From: Rostratula benghalensis
Lineage: Eukaryota > Chordata > Aves > Charadriiformes > Rostratulidae
Assembly (NCBI GenBank): GCA_013399305.1
Contig: VXAI01000160.1
Span: 1,067,159 to 1,131,158 of the forward strand
Direction: 5' to 3'
DNA: 64,000 bases
A model generated the notes under the pieces. The model was not told the origin of the DNA and did not search any database. It saw only the letters and a program-made list of their open reading frames with translations. Below are positions 36,085 to 48,280 of this stretch, piece by piece (positions within the stretch are counted from its first letter, which is position 1; every line of letters begins with the position of its first letter). A program made the translations under genes and the position numbers.

Positions 36085-38565
36085 TTTGTAACTTGTTCCA
36101 GTGATAAATTAATCTCATCGATAAACAGATTTGGTTTCTTATCCCCTTGAACCAAGAAGAATTTAACTTCCAGTGACTAAAACTTCTCTTGCCTTTTGAT
36201 GACAGTTCTTCAAGAAATGCAGAAATTTATTTCCAGACAGATGGCAAGAAGTCTCCAGACATTGATCTTGATGTATGTTTAGATACACAAGAAAAAGTAT
36301 GGATTTAGTAGCTGTCTTTCTTTTTCAGAAGGCAGATTGTGACCACAGTCATACATGGGGTGAAACCTGGTTAAGCAACAGCAGGCAGCAATTGCTGATG
36401 GTACAGATAACTGTGATTTTCTCTGCAGATATGAAGTTATCTTTTTTGGTGCTTGAACAACCACAATCTGTATACTCTAATGGACTAGACTGTGCAGGCA
36501 GACAGTATCAATACCTAGCTGAGCTGCTTTCTTGATGAAAAATGTTTATTAAAATACAATCGTTATTAGGTAAAATAAAATTTTTAAAATATTATGATAA
36601 ATGAAAATAATTTGTCTTCATTAAGAAGAAAAGTAACAGGAAAATTGGCTCTTAATTATTAATAACAAATAGATGCATTAATTATAAGGAATAAAACTTT
36701 TCTGATTATATCAATATAAAAAGAATTAGAAGTAGCCAGCAGGTCAATAATGAATATTTCAAAAGCCAGTAGTGTTCAAAATAAAAATGTTTATATTTCT
36801 ATTAAGCACAAATTTCAGAAGTGTACTAATGGTACGAAGGAGAACTAACATTAATACTACTAAAATGGATTAAAAAAAAGCTGCATCTTGATACCCTATA
36901 TTTCATTAGAGCAAAGAAAATAGGTTAAAATGTACATTAAAATTAGTAAAAGCTGTTACTTTCTTTTTCTAGGACTTACACTTGCTATTGTTTTTACTTA
37001 TTACAGAAGGGACAATAAAAATATATCCATTTATGTTAATACTGTCTGAGATATACCAAATGTAATTTAATGACTTTACTAATTAAAAGAGATTATTTCT
37101 AATTTCTACAAGGCCACTTTGTATCTGATGTTTAAGCTACTCTGCTTCTTACATCACTGGCAGTTTATAAAGAAACTAAAGCAAAAACTGCCACAATCAG
37201 CACTTGTTTTAGACTTAGGCAGATGTACCTTGTCCTCTATTTTGGAGGGAAAATGAAATAAAAATGGTAATTTGTATGGTAGCATAAAATTACTACATTA
37301 CTGAAAAAAATGGCATTTGCAGTGGTTGGAAAATTCTCAGCTCTGGTGATGGCACTAAACAGTGTGGCCCAATGTTTATTGTGATTTTCACCTTGGCCTA
37401 GGATTATTTCTCTTCTCTGTCTGCAAGGAGGTAACCTCTAAAGGCTTATGGCGTCAACCCTGCCTGTCTGGTCCAGGCACATAAATGATCTGACCAGGAA
37501 CTCCTTCAGAAGCCTTGGTGAGTACTTCTCTCAGTTGCCTGTGGGAGTAACACAGACTGCTGACTATAGAAGGGTTGATTTTACCAAATGATTAATTTTA
37601 AGCACAAACCAGACAGCTCCATCAACCTGATTGATCCCATCTCCCATCCTGGTTTCCAAAGCAGTTGTTAATCTATATGCATTTAATTTGGTTGTCAGAA
37701 GATTTTGTAATACCTACAAAATGTACATGGAGGAAGAGAGTGAGATCCATAGATTCCTTTTCCTTTAGACTTGAATGATCTAAGGGATGCAGAATGAAAA
37801 AAAAAAAAAAAAAAAAAGAAAGCTGTTAGGATATGCCTCCTCTTTACTACTTTCTCTTAAGCACTCATGGTAAATTAGAGGGCAATACTGATGAGCACCA
37901 AAAATTAATTAGAGCAGAAGGCTAATTGAACATTATCAAATTCTGCTAAAAGTAAATCAAGTACCAACATTGTTGTCATCTTGAAAATTAAGTGAGGTGG
38001 CTGTGTAGTGGATGTAAAGTCTAAGTGTATGAGACAAAAGGATCATTAGTATTAATGCCTATCATTTATTTTGCATATGCAGTGAAATATCACAGTCAGG
38101 ATGAGGGTTCCATTTACTTGGAAAGGTGCAGATAGAAGTGAAAATGTAATTGCTGATGTAAAGACATTTTGGATTTAGGCCAGCAGGAATCCTGAAAAAA
38201 CTCATCATCTCCTAAAAATTTTACTCATGTGAATATTCCTAGAGACATTGAAGAGGTGACTCATCTACAGAAGAAATCAAGAGAAAAGTATGTGCAGAAC
38301 TGAAGTATAATATAAAGCAAAGACAAATTGAGGGTCATACTTAAGAGGAAGAGACTCAGGACAATGACACAGGAGGCTATTTTTCAGAAAGAGTAAGCCT
38401 CCTTGTAAAGAACCCAGTATCCAGCCTTCTCCTTATGTATCCTACACATAAACTCTGAATGAATCCCAAGGGCAAGTTCCTTTGAGCAGAACAGACTGAT
38501 TGTCCAAACCATTCAGGCCTCCACAGGCTTATGAAAAAGCCTGGAACCTTAGAAAAACACAAATT
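36085..38565. other. Unique AT-rich DNA
   Basis: No gene is recognised. A 22-base poly-A run lies at 37797-37818. Without a recognisable body upstream it is not called a retroposon tail. Confidence 0.5.
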
Positions 38566-38569
38566 AAAA

Positions 38570-38805
38570 GATACCCTTGTGGGTCATCTGGTCCAACTTC
38601 CTACTCAAAACAGTGTTAGTTTCAAAGGCAGAGCAGGTCGATAGGGCCTTGTCCAGCTGAGTTGTGAGTTTCCGTAAATATGTGTCTTTTTCACCATGCT
38701 CCCTAGAAAAGTAGGAGTGGGAAACTCCCTTCCTGCAGCATGTGGCCTTTGCTTCTCTTCCTTTATCTGTGCAAATCCAAGAAGACTCTGGATTCCTTTT
38801 CTCTA
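38570..38805 (-). mobile_element. CR1 LINE fragment (older subfamily), minus strand
   Basis: The plus strand reads GGGTCATCTGGTCCAACTTC, then GAGCAGGTCGATAGGGCCTT and GTCCAGCTGAGTTGTGAG, then near 38765 CTGTGCAAATCCAAGAAGAC and TCTGGATTCC. This is the order of the antisense 3' UTR and ORF2 end of a 'gatcatctagtccaaccccc ... cagggccttgtccagttgag' CR1 subfamily. The terminal octamers at the left edge are missing or decayed. A different CR1 begins 23 bases to the right. Confidence 0.75.
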
Positions 38806-38828
38806 TTTTGGAAACTGAAGAGAGAAAA

Positions 38829-39740
38829 GAATCGCAGAATCATAGAATGGTTTGGATTGGAAGAGACCTTAAAGATCATTGAGTTCCAACACCCTGCCAT
38901 GGACAGGGACACCTCCCACTAGACCAGGTTGTTCAAACCCCCATCCAGCATGGCCTTGAACACTTCCAGGGATGGGGCATCCACAACTTCCCTGGGCAAT
39001 CTGTTCCAGTGCCTCATCACCCACACAGTAAGAATTTCTTCCTAAATTCTAATCTAAATCTCCCCTCTTCCAGTTTAAAACAATTACCCCTAGTCCTATC
39101 TCTACTCTCCCTGATGAAGAGTCCCTCCCCATCTCTCTCTGAAGGCCCCCTTCAGATGCAATTTTTTTCATGCAGCCTAGGATGTAGTTGGCTTTCTGGG
39201 CTGCCACCGCACATCGCCAGCTCATGTTGGATGTCTACCAACTCTCTCAAGTCCTTCTTCTCAGGGTTGCTCTCAATCCATTTTCTGACCAACCTGTAGT
39301 TGTACTTGGGACACACAGGCCCACCTCTCAAGCCTGTCCAGATCCCCCTGCATGGCACCCCTTCCCTCCAGCTTGTTGACTGCACCACATAGGTTGGTGT
39401 CATTAGCAAACTTGCTGAGAGTATACTCAATCCCACTGTCCATGTTTCCAACAAAGATCTTAAGCAGCACTGGTCCCAGTGCTGGTCATTAAGGAATGTC
39501 ACTTGTTACTGGTTTCCACTTTGATATTGAGTTGTCAGCCACAACCCTTTGAGTGCAGCCATCTAGCCAGTTTCTTATCCATCAAGTCGTCCATCCATCA
39601 AATCCACGTCTTTCTAATTTAGAGACCAGGATGTCATGCGGAGCAGTGTCAAATACTTTGCATAAATCCAGGTAGATGATGTTTCTTGCTCTCCCCTTAT
39701 CTACCAATGCTGTAGCACCAGCATAAAGTGCCCCTTCCAC
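38829..39740 (-). mobile_element. CR1 LINE with internal deletions, minus strand
   Basis: The left edge is a CR1 3' tail in antisense (ATCGCAGAATCATAGAATGG), followed by the 3' UTR and C-terminal ORF2 frames. Further right the minus strand encodes reverse-transcriptase pieces: SKFANDTNLCGAVNKLEGRG (about 39360-39420), DLDRLERWACV, KWIESNPEKKDL, an MSWRCAVAAQKANYILGC analogue in a shifted frame (about 39160-39230), [14 protein letters not shown] (about 39665-39715) and [21 protein letters not shown] (about 39600-39665). Compared with intact CR1s, roughly 20 codons are missing near 39318 and over 100 codons near 39168. The catalytic FADD is FAND. Several stops are present, so the copy is dead. 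Confidence 0.9.
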
Positions 39741-39780
39741 TAAAGAGCTCCCTTCCAGCCTCAGCTGATCTATGATTTCT
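39741..39780 (+). mobile_element. Possible CR1 3'-end scrap, plus strand
   Basis: GAGCTCCCTTCCAGCCTCAG followed by CTGATCTATGATTTCT resembles a sense CR1 3' end ('gtcccttccaacctcagccattctatgattct'). It abuts the 5' truncation of the minus-strand CR1. It is short and diverged. Confidence 0.4.
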
Positions 39781-39784
39781 TATG

Positions 39785-40810
39785 GTACAACTGTCCAGCC
39801 CCATCACTAAACTCACTCTGGTTTACCCAAGTTTTTTTTTTTTTTTTTTACTCTCGGAAAATACCTTTCAGATATACCCAACTCCTTGCAACAAAAGAGT
39901 GTGCAAGATTGAAGCCTCACAGAGGACCAACTGGAATTGAAAATGCAGTAATATTTTCACATCGTAATTCTAAATGATATTCAGCATATGGACATATGGA
40001 CCCAAAAATAAAGGCTGGGTCAGCTTTATTTAGCATGAAACCATAAGCCTCTGAAGAGAGAGCATTCCTTAGGTAGTAAAACACGTAAATATACCCTGGT
40101 ATGGAATTGGTACCTCCAGAAGTCACTTCCTGACTCTTTGCTTAAGTTGGTGTCCCCTGTTGCCTATGTCCAACCAAATGTTACTGGGTACTCACAGGTA
40201 CAAAAATAAACAAATGAGAGTGCAACTGAATACATAAAGAACATGTGTTGGGAAGGTGAAAATTTCAGGTGCTTGAGAGTCAGGAAATAGCATTTCCTCT
40301 GGTAACATTATCTGAGACATACCATATATTTTATGACATTTTACCACACTTAAAGGTAAAACATATACTTACAAAGAAAAGCAGAACTATAAAAGACTGC
40401 CCTAAGTAGGTAAACTTTTCCATATCCCAGTTTTGAAAAGCTTAAAAAGTTAACTTTTGTGGGCAATTTATTTAAGTTTTTGCCCTTAATACCCATTAAA
40501 CAGTTAAAAAGTAAAAGAAAGTACAAGACAAACTAATTTCCAACGTTTCAAAAATTTCTGCTGCAGATATAAGGTGGCAACTGCCTTCCTGTAAGTACAG
40601 TTTTTAAAATTGTATTGAAAAAAAATATTTACAGAAAAGTTTTCAGAAACTAAGTCACTATTAGGTGAAAAAGGCATACCCAAATTTATACAACCATATA
40701 AGTTATATCGAGAAATACTAAAATGCTAGCTAAGATATTTTCTGAAATAATGGTATTGAAAACAGCTTGTAATGGTAGAGGAGATTCAGAGAGATGTGGC
40801 ACAACAGGAA
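39785..40810. other. Unique AT-rich DNA
   Basis: A poly-T run lies at about 39832-39850. No gene or other repeat is recognised. Confidence 0.5.
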
Positions 40811-40814
40811 TGTT

Positions 40815-41560
40815 GTGTCAGGACCTTAAAAATTAAGCAGAACAATCTAAATCACTACCGATTGCAAGCTACATCATGAACAAGATAGACGGAGATGCAA
40901 TTAGGAAAGAGGTAAAAGGTAGTAGCCCTACTAATGAGAGTCAACATGGCTTTATATAAAAAAGTTCATGTCACATGCAAATTGGATACAATCTATTGAT
41001 GACAATGTCCAATCTTATTTGTCAAACATTATTGCATTTTCAAAATAGACCTCTCTAAAATATTTGTGCACTGTACAAAGTAAATTCATTAAGCACTTAC
41101 TAAGTGAGAGATCAGGAAAAGTAGTTGTAGATGGAGAATAAATCATCTCGCAATTCAAATCCTGAAAGGAACTGTAACAGGACTACCCTTGACCCGCGTC
41201 TATTCAGTGTCTTTGCTCGTTATCTGGAAAAAAATAAAAAGCTTTTGGTGGTGAAGTCTGCAGATAATCTGAGCAGCTGTGGCATGTTAAATAACAAAGA
41301 GAAATTTGAGCAAGTGATCTGTATTGTACAATCAGACAGGCTCACTGACACTGCATAAGAGTCTTTCAGTTAAATAAAAGGTCACACATTTGGGAAAACA
41401 AAAGGGTAGGTAACTTTTTCAGGATGAGGAAGTCTTTTTCAAAAAATTAAAATAAACCCCCAAAACCAACACCAAAACCCGGTGCATTGAAAAATAACAT
41501 AGTTGGCAAGATAAAGAGCCCGCTAAATTTGAAGTCTGACAAGGCTAATACAATCCTAAG
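40815..41560 (+). mobile_element. Fossil CR1-related LINE reverse-transcriptase segment, plus strand
   Basis: Translated across frames, the plus strand gives a 'DLKN..' start (about 40821), MNKIDGDAIRKEVKG (about 40876), then TNESQHGFI and KSSCH (about 40938-40980, matching the ESQHGFMKKTSCHTN motif of old amniote CR1-like LINEs). After that come VVVDGE (about 41120), RLFSVFARYLE (about 41197; LLFLLFVNDLE in the family), SADNLSSCGML (about 41262; FADDTKLCGVV), EKFEQ, and GHTFG (about 41382; VMHLG). Later KANTIL (about 41540) may be KANSIL. The motif order is right but all frames are broken and divergence is heavy. The ends are approximate. Confidence 0.7.
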
Positions 41561-41564
41561 AACT

Positions 41565-44500
41565 GAAAGTGGAAGAATCTGGTGCAAAAATCTAGAAAAT
41601 CTAAGGCACAATTGTTGTCTTAAGAAACCCAGAGAAAGGGGACTTAACCTAGCCATTCAATGATTAGGTGTTTAGACATCTAATATATAGGCTTAGATTA
41701 GGTAAGGAACATTTACTTAAGCCTTGAGAATTTTATTTAAATTAAGTAANAAACATTAGAAGAAGGGAGAGATCCATTTAAAATGTACTTTTTATTACAT
41801 TTTCCAGTATTCCTGTGTAACAGATTTGTACAAACCTACAACCACTATATTTGGAGGTTCTTTTTTTTTTTGTCTCCCCAGTTCCGAATTTTCTATTTAA
41901 ATTTTTGTCTTTAAAAATGGTTTTGCCAGCTCAGGAGACACTCTTTAATACAAAGAAAACTACAAAAATGACTGAACACCATTATGGAATGAAATGAAAG
42001 GGAGAAAGTATTAAGAGGTGAAGGAGGTGTTATTGATATGGAAAATGAAATGGAGACCCTTTTCCAAAGACGTCTTAAAAGAACTGTCCTTACAGCGCCT
42101 TCCTGCCATTTTCTCCCTTTCCCCAAAGATTTTGTAGGTAAGACCCTCTATCATTGGTGTTTTTCTACCCATGAAATATTCATCAGCTCTGCAGTCTTCA
42201 TTTAAAGCAAGGAGCCAATAAAAGAAAAATATACTTTAGATATTCTTGTAAGAAGAAATTCAGTGCTGCTTAACTTCAAAAATTAGGTGCATTTGAGAAA
42301 AAGAACTATGTCACAATCTTCAATATATTACCTCTCTCCCTATAAATCTGTAGCTAATGATGTAATGTGTAACATGAAAATCATATTAGATTTATATTCA
42401 GTTCCATTAGGAATATGACCTTTTCTCATTTGGAGCAACATGGGTACTATTTTTTGCCTGAAATGGGGCAATCTAAACAGAGTAGCTTCTGAATCATAGG
42501 GATGATGACTGATGACAATTTTAGAAATAGTCTGTCAGGGGATTGCTGGTTATTTGGAATGGGTTTAAATTTTGTGTGAAAAATCTTGCATGAAACCTTT
42601 GTCTACTGATGAAATATGGAGTCAGAAAGAGTGAAATGTACCAAATGTCTTAATTTCACCTTCATCATTGCTAAAATAATAATGATAAATCTTCCAAATA
42701 AAGCATTTACTATCATATTTATAAAATATGGTTTTTGAATGAAAGGATTTCTTTTCTGAAATATCTCTAAAAGTTATTGAAAATGAAGCAAAATATTGTT
42801 ATTTCAGCTCAAAGAGTGATATTCAATCCAACTTCTATTTGGTTTCCAAAAAATACCCTCTCCGAGATCACCAAAGCCGTGCAATTTTTCTACCTTTTTA
42901 ATGCTTTTTCAGGACCACTAGTAAGCCAAAACATTTATTATTCACAAAACTGTACTAGGTACCTCTCATTTCCTTGGGTTTTCAGTGTCAAGAGTAGAAT
43001 CCAACTTACAAATGAATACATGAAAGGTACAACTGCATTTTTTTCTGGTCATCTCAGCTCCTCCAAGAACTTTTCTACCCTGACAGAAAGAATGCTCATA
43101 GAGACAATCATTGTGGCCAAATTCAAGTCAGGTTGTCAGGACATGGGTGCTGACTACGAAGCAAAAGTACAGGGCCTATATACAGGTGGTCATCCCTCAC
43201 AGGTAAATTATGAAGCAACTTTCCAAGATTGCATGAGGGCAGGATGAAAGATTCCTCACCTGAAGAAGAACGAGTGATGGAAGGAAGAGCCCTGTAGTGG
43301 CATTTACAGCGGCTGCTTCTTCAGAACCTCTTTGTTTTAAACTCAGACAAGACAGCACAAGACATACGAGATTGGCATGTGAACATAGCATTCTGGGAAA
43401 TCAAAGTCACATTTCCCACTGACTTGTCTGGGATTGTTTCCTCATGTTTTCTTTCACCAACCTCTTGAGAATGGTTAGGTCATCAGGTACAGATTAGCAC
43501 AGACCATCAAATTAATTTTTGTTTAGACCACTTCTGAATGCATACATGTTTTTTTAATAAACTAAAAAAGAAAGAGAGTCATGAAAGCTATCAGTGTAAA
43601 ACTGATTTATCCAAGTATAAATACATGAAAATGGGAAAAAAATAAAAGCTTGGTTAAAAAAAGAAAACAATAATTTAAAGCTCAGACTAATTTTGAAACT
43701 ACTATTGGCTCTTCTTGAAACTACTTTTGTTATCTAACATGCTAAACTGCTGCCTCTGGGTCAGGATGAGCTACTTGTTGCATGATGCTTTTTGGTGATT
43801 GGTTCTGATGTCTCATTGCAGATCAGCCGGAAAATTACATCATAAAGAAGAAAGAAGGCATGAGGCAATTGAACTGCAGTTCTCCCTGAAACACCTCAAT
43901 GACATTTGTAAATCACTCTGGGTTTTTATGATAATATTTAAGGTTCCTTTATGCTGTTTGTGACAAGAATTAAAAGTATTTAAATGAAAAAAAAAAAAAA
44001 AAGTCATCATTCATGTAGTATGATCCTTAGGTAACCTGTGTGATGATGTTTTATATCTGTTTTTACCCTGCCCTTCCTGCGTACAACAGAAGGAAGGCTG
44101 AGGAAAATTAGGCTTAATTTAGTCAGAAAAAGAATAAAGTGACACAAGTAGGTGGAGAGTAACATCAAGATAGTGTGTTTTCCCAAAATGTGTGTGACCG
44201 CTGTGTTTGACCTATGTTTACAAACCCCATTTTGGGCTACCATTAAGCCAAGAATCTTTTCTTCACCAAATGTTGGTCAGCTTAATTATGAGAAATCTTC
44301 AGCTGGGCGTGACTTTCCTGTTCTTCTCATTGAATACAGAGAAAACCGCAAGGACTTATTTACATTAGATATTTACCTTCAGAAGTTTTCAGTTCAGTGC
44401 AGGGAATCCCACCTATTCTGTGATTTTTAAACTTCAGAAGAAGTTTTCATTTTCAAGACATAAGGAATATTTCATTATAGAAAGTTGGTATATTCTATCT

Positions 44501-46185
44501 TTTTGTAGAAAATGGAAATGAAAACCACTTTAACCTGACTGAGACATTTGATTCAATCATAAATGTTATTTATGGATTTAACAACTTAACTTTGGTAAAA
44601 GATATATTTTCATAAACCAAGGAAACTTTGATGGCATACCCTGAATCTTTTCAGTTTCTTCTTTCAGATTACTTAGAAGTAACTGAAACATCCTTGCCAT
44701 CTTTCCTGCAATACATTCAAATCTCCAGCTGAGAAATGCTATGAATTACCATGACTTCTACTGAGTCATAGGGACAGGAAATGCATGTGTCAGAGCCTGA
44801 GAAAGGCGTTCTTACACAAGGTGTTCTTACTAAATGGTGTTTTCCAGGGCTTGGAGTTATCTTGAAAAATAAACCCAAAACCCTTGTCATATGGTTCGTA
44901 GAAATTCTACTCTTTAACCATGACACTTGTCTCCCCCAATTCCTCAACTCCTCATTGGAGATAGCACTTTAGACCCTCACCATACCACCACCTGATGGCT
45001 GGTATTTGGTAGCTCCTCGGTGATGGGTAAGCAGCATCTACCACAGACAGTTTTTGGCATATTGTTGTAGAGCCCGAGTCTCTTCTGCTCCGGGGTAGTG
45101 GTTAGTCCCTCAAGGAGACAGGGAGATGTGCTTGAGATGAGGGGATGGTCCTAGTTTGGCAATTAGGAACACAGAGGATTAGGGTACAGATAAATCATTA
45201 GGCTTCCCAAGCCCAGGTGAGGTTTTGGCTTGAAGCAGAAGCTTTTGAACACTGCAGTGAAGGTACTCCCCCAGATATTTCTGATATCATGGTATTCTGA
45301 TATGCATAACCTGAGTAAGTTTTATTCTTGCCATAGGTCTACCCACTAGACCAAGATTAGCACATTAAGACTGTTATTTGCAAACTCTCCTAAAGTGACA
45401 GAAGAAGCCTTAGATGGAAATTATTCTGAATTGTGGAAGAAAATAAACCAAGATTTGTGAAAATTTACTGCTGTGAGAAAATGACAAGATTTTTTAAAAA
45501 GCAAAAAACAAGAACTCCACCAATAAACCTTCTTTTGCTCATGTATTCATTCCTTTGCTCTTTTGCACATGGTGTTCACTGAAAGAAAAATACCCCACTG
45601 ATTAAGATTTTGTACTTCATCCAGTACCATTGTGCTTTCAATAGAAGTCTTCATAACTACATGTCTTGCAATAGCTACTTTAGGAAAATGAAGTCTGTTA
45701 CTAAAATATGTTCCATGTAAAAAAAAAAAAAAAATCTTGGGCTTTTTTATCCCCCTTCCTTTTTCATGTGTTCTTCTATTTTTTATCAAGGTAAGTTGTC
45801 CTCTGAACTCACTGTGCAGGATGTTTTCCATTCCAGAACAGCATTTGTGTGTGGTAGATGATAAGGCAGAACACATTCAGCTATTTCATATCCCTAAAAA
45901 GATCGTGATTGTATAGCACCACGATAGGCTTCTTAGTATACAAAGGGTTAGCATGCATCATTAAAAGAATGAGCAAGCTTTTGATTTTAATTGTAATTGT
46001 AATCCTCTCCACTGAAGCCTCAAATGCATCGTTTGAAATCTAGTGGAGATGTGAGTTTTCACTGCAGCCACTTTACGTTTGTGAAACATTAAAAGGTGTA
46101 ATCCAACTGAAATGTAAATCACTGTTCTTGAAAACAAATTACAAATGAAGATAACAGGGCAGCATACTAGCACTAAAGCATCCGA
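41565..46185. other. Unique AT-rich DNA
   Basis: No gene or repeat family is recognised. The 156-codon plus-strand frame at 42777-43247 is long for chance but has no domain, low hydrophobic pattern, and overlaps ordinary AT-rich sequence. Poly-A runs lie near 43987 and 45720. The segments at about 43810-43960 and 44150-44270 look like complex unique sequence. Confidence 0.5.
41750..41750. other. Ambiguous base (N)
   Basis: A single N stands in an A-rich stretch (AAGTAA-N-AAACATT). It is an assembly or consensus ambiguity with no biological meaning of its own. Confidence 0.99.
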
Positions 46186-46189
46186 GAGC

Positions 46190-46550
46190 CCATCTGAGGC
46201 GGTTTTCTTTCAGACCCAAATTGCAGCAGCCCTGTTATCATGGGTAATAGGGTGCTGCTAAGGCAGGTTGATTACAAGGCTACAGTAAACAATCCTTTTA
46301 AATTTGGTGCCTCAATAGATGTGCACATACAACATTAATCAACTGAATTCAAACAGAGCCACAAAGGGAAGTAGTGGGCCAGCCCCTGTTACTTTAACTC
46401 ACACAGTAAGTGGCCGAAGTTTAGTCCTCACTTGCCATGGAGGTGTTTTCAAGTTAATCAGCATTAACTTGTATGAAATCTTAATTGTGAACCCTGTGGA
46501 AAACAAGAAAATGAACACTTGAGGTTTCCTCTCAGAAGGGGCTGCTTTTT
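46190..46550. promoter_or_regulatory. Candidate conserved non-coding element
   Basis: Complex sequence with GGTTGATTACAAGG, ACATTAATCAACTG, AAGTTAATCAGCATTAAC and a few retained CpGs. The TTAATCA/GATTA cores occur repeatedly and resemble homeodomain or HNF1-like sites. No open frame or repeat explains the block. Conservation cannot be measured here. Confidence 0.25.
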
Positions 46551-46572
46551 CATGGTTTAAGGTGTAGCAATT

Positions 46573-46830
46573 TTACTTTGCTTAGGCAGTGGCCTCCCTG
46601 GGACAGGGCTGGCTTCTGTTTTGTGTGTGTTCTCAGCCCCCCAAGGTTGGGTGAAGCCACAGGATGGTTTGGTGGGGTGAGCTCTGCCCAGTGGTGTGGC
46701 CCCACTTCTGGACCACCATGCAGCCCTAATCCAGGGCATGACCAACCTTCTCCTTGCTGAGGCCCTTCTCCCACAATAAATCCGCCTTTCCAAATAAACA
46801 CCCAGCCAGCCAGCCCTATTGCATTAACAG
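46573..46830. other. GC-rich block with two AATAAA signals
   Basis: A GC-rich stretch against an AT-rich background ends with AATAAA at 46775-46780 and 46793-46798 and a short CAGC repeat after that. On the minus strand two overlapping frames are open (46550-46891, 113 codons; 46557-46793, 78 codons) without known domains. It might be part of an old LTR or a 3' transcript end. No TG...CA ends or target-site duplication were identified. Confidence 0.2.
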
Positions 46831-47109
46831 CAGTCAGTTTTGGGTTTTTTTTATAATGCTGGCCTCCCAGCTTCCTTTTGAAACTTGTCATAACTCAGTT
46901 TATTACACTGCACAACCTGTTTGAAAGGTTCATGCATTTATAGCATGTACTGCTAAAAAATCTCTATCATTGGAGATTTGCTTTGGAAAAGCTGCTGTAA
47001 TGAGGTGAGGAGAATAAGCATCTCTTGGAAGAATGTTGGTGCAACAAGGGAAAACAGGTAAACTGTAGAAAGAGCAAAGTACAATAAATAGGTCTTATTT
47101 AAAAAATAA

Positions 47110-47420
47110 ATACAGTAATTTAAGTCTGCCTGAAGATGGCTTTTAATAACTCAGTAAATGATAATAATATTCCCTAAATGCTAACTACAGAATACCTTAT
47201 GGAGTAACTTACAGAAATTCTGTTGAAAGGCCAGCCGCTTGTAATCATCAAGCATGGCGATACTCAGCAATTCAATTTATTTTGGAAAATTTCAATTGAA
47301 TACTTTAATTAGAGCATTTGTAATTCTTTAGTACAAGAAATATCTTCTGTCAGCTCATTAAATATAAAGTGAACATGTAAATGTGGGAATCCAATAGAAT
47401 TGAGCATTAAAAGCATCTTA
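47110..47420. promoter_or_regulatory. Candidate conserved non-coding element
   Basis: Non-repetitive sequence with AAGGCCAGCCGCTTGTAATC, CATGGCGATACTCAGC, TTTCAATTGAATAC and TTTAATTAGAGC. It carries homeodomain-type TAATTA and TAATC cores and an 8-10 bp palindrome TTCAATTGAA. No frame or repeat explains it. This is sequence texture only, with no alignment. Confidence 0.25.
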
Positions 47421-48280
47421 AATTGGTGATGCTAAGAAAAAGTTTGAAACCTAGGTGCTGGGACACAACAATGTATTTCTAATGGGGTTTGCGGACTTTC
47501 ACATCTAGGTTTCTGGCTAAAATCCAGTCCCAAATGAGTGATATAAAATGATTCCTCAGAGTGGGATGGCAAATAATCTATTAACCTTCAGACCTAGTTC
47601 CCAGGAAGTGTCTGCATCATTAAAAACTCGGGGATTTATTAAGTATCTTTCCAGAATTTGGGAAGATTGGATGGCAATGCACAAGAATTTGATCCTCCAG
47701 GAGAGGATATTTCCAGCACTCTCAGAGAAACAGTGACTATATATTGAACCTTTTGAAGAAGAACAGAAGACATGTATATCTGACCATATTTCAGCCAATT
47801 TCTTTTTCCCATTTTGCTTCTCATCACGTATTTGCAATGTTTTTCATGGATAAGGCCTGTTTTACAGCAATACTCTACATGGAGTCTGCAGATTGCAAAT
47901 AAGCATGGGACTACAACTGCAGTGCAAATGGCATACACAAACTAGTGGAAAATGCAGTAAGTGAGAAAATTATTATTAAAATTCATTAGAATGAATAGAC
48001 TGACAGACCTTTACTAAAAAGTTTCTTTCTTTGGTATACAGGCACACTATGGGCATCAGTACAGCCATTTCCCCTGGGCTGCTTTGCCAATGTATCTGAT
48101 CACCATTACTTACAGGGAATACATCTTGGAATATAAAGGTAATTCACATCACTTAGTTCTTGGATTTAATTCAGCCTGTTCAAAGAAGGTGACAAGGGGT
48201 TTTTTTGGATGATGGTTCTCAGGAGGGATATGACAGGAATATTAATTCTCGCATATTAACACAGACTTAGCCTTTAAGAT

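Noticed and set aside
37797..37818. 22-base poly-A as a retroposon or processed pseudogene tail
   Set aside because: No gene-like or LINE-like body lies upstream, and no flanking duplication is visible.
39152..39502. 116-codon minus-strand frame as an independent gene
   Set aside because: It is a shifted and deleted reading of CR1 ORF2.
46550..46891. 113-codon minus-strand frame as a gene
   Set aside because: It overlaps a GC-rich block, has no domain, and a second frame over the same bases is also open.
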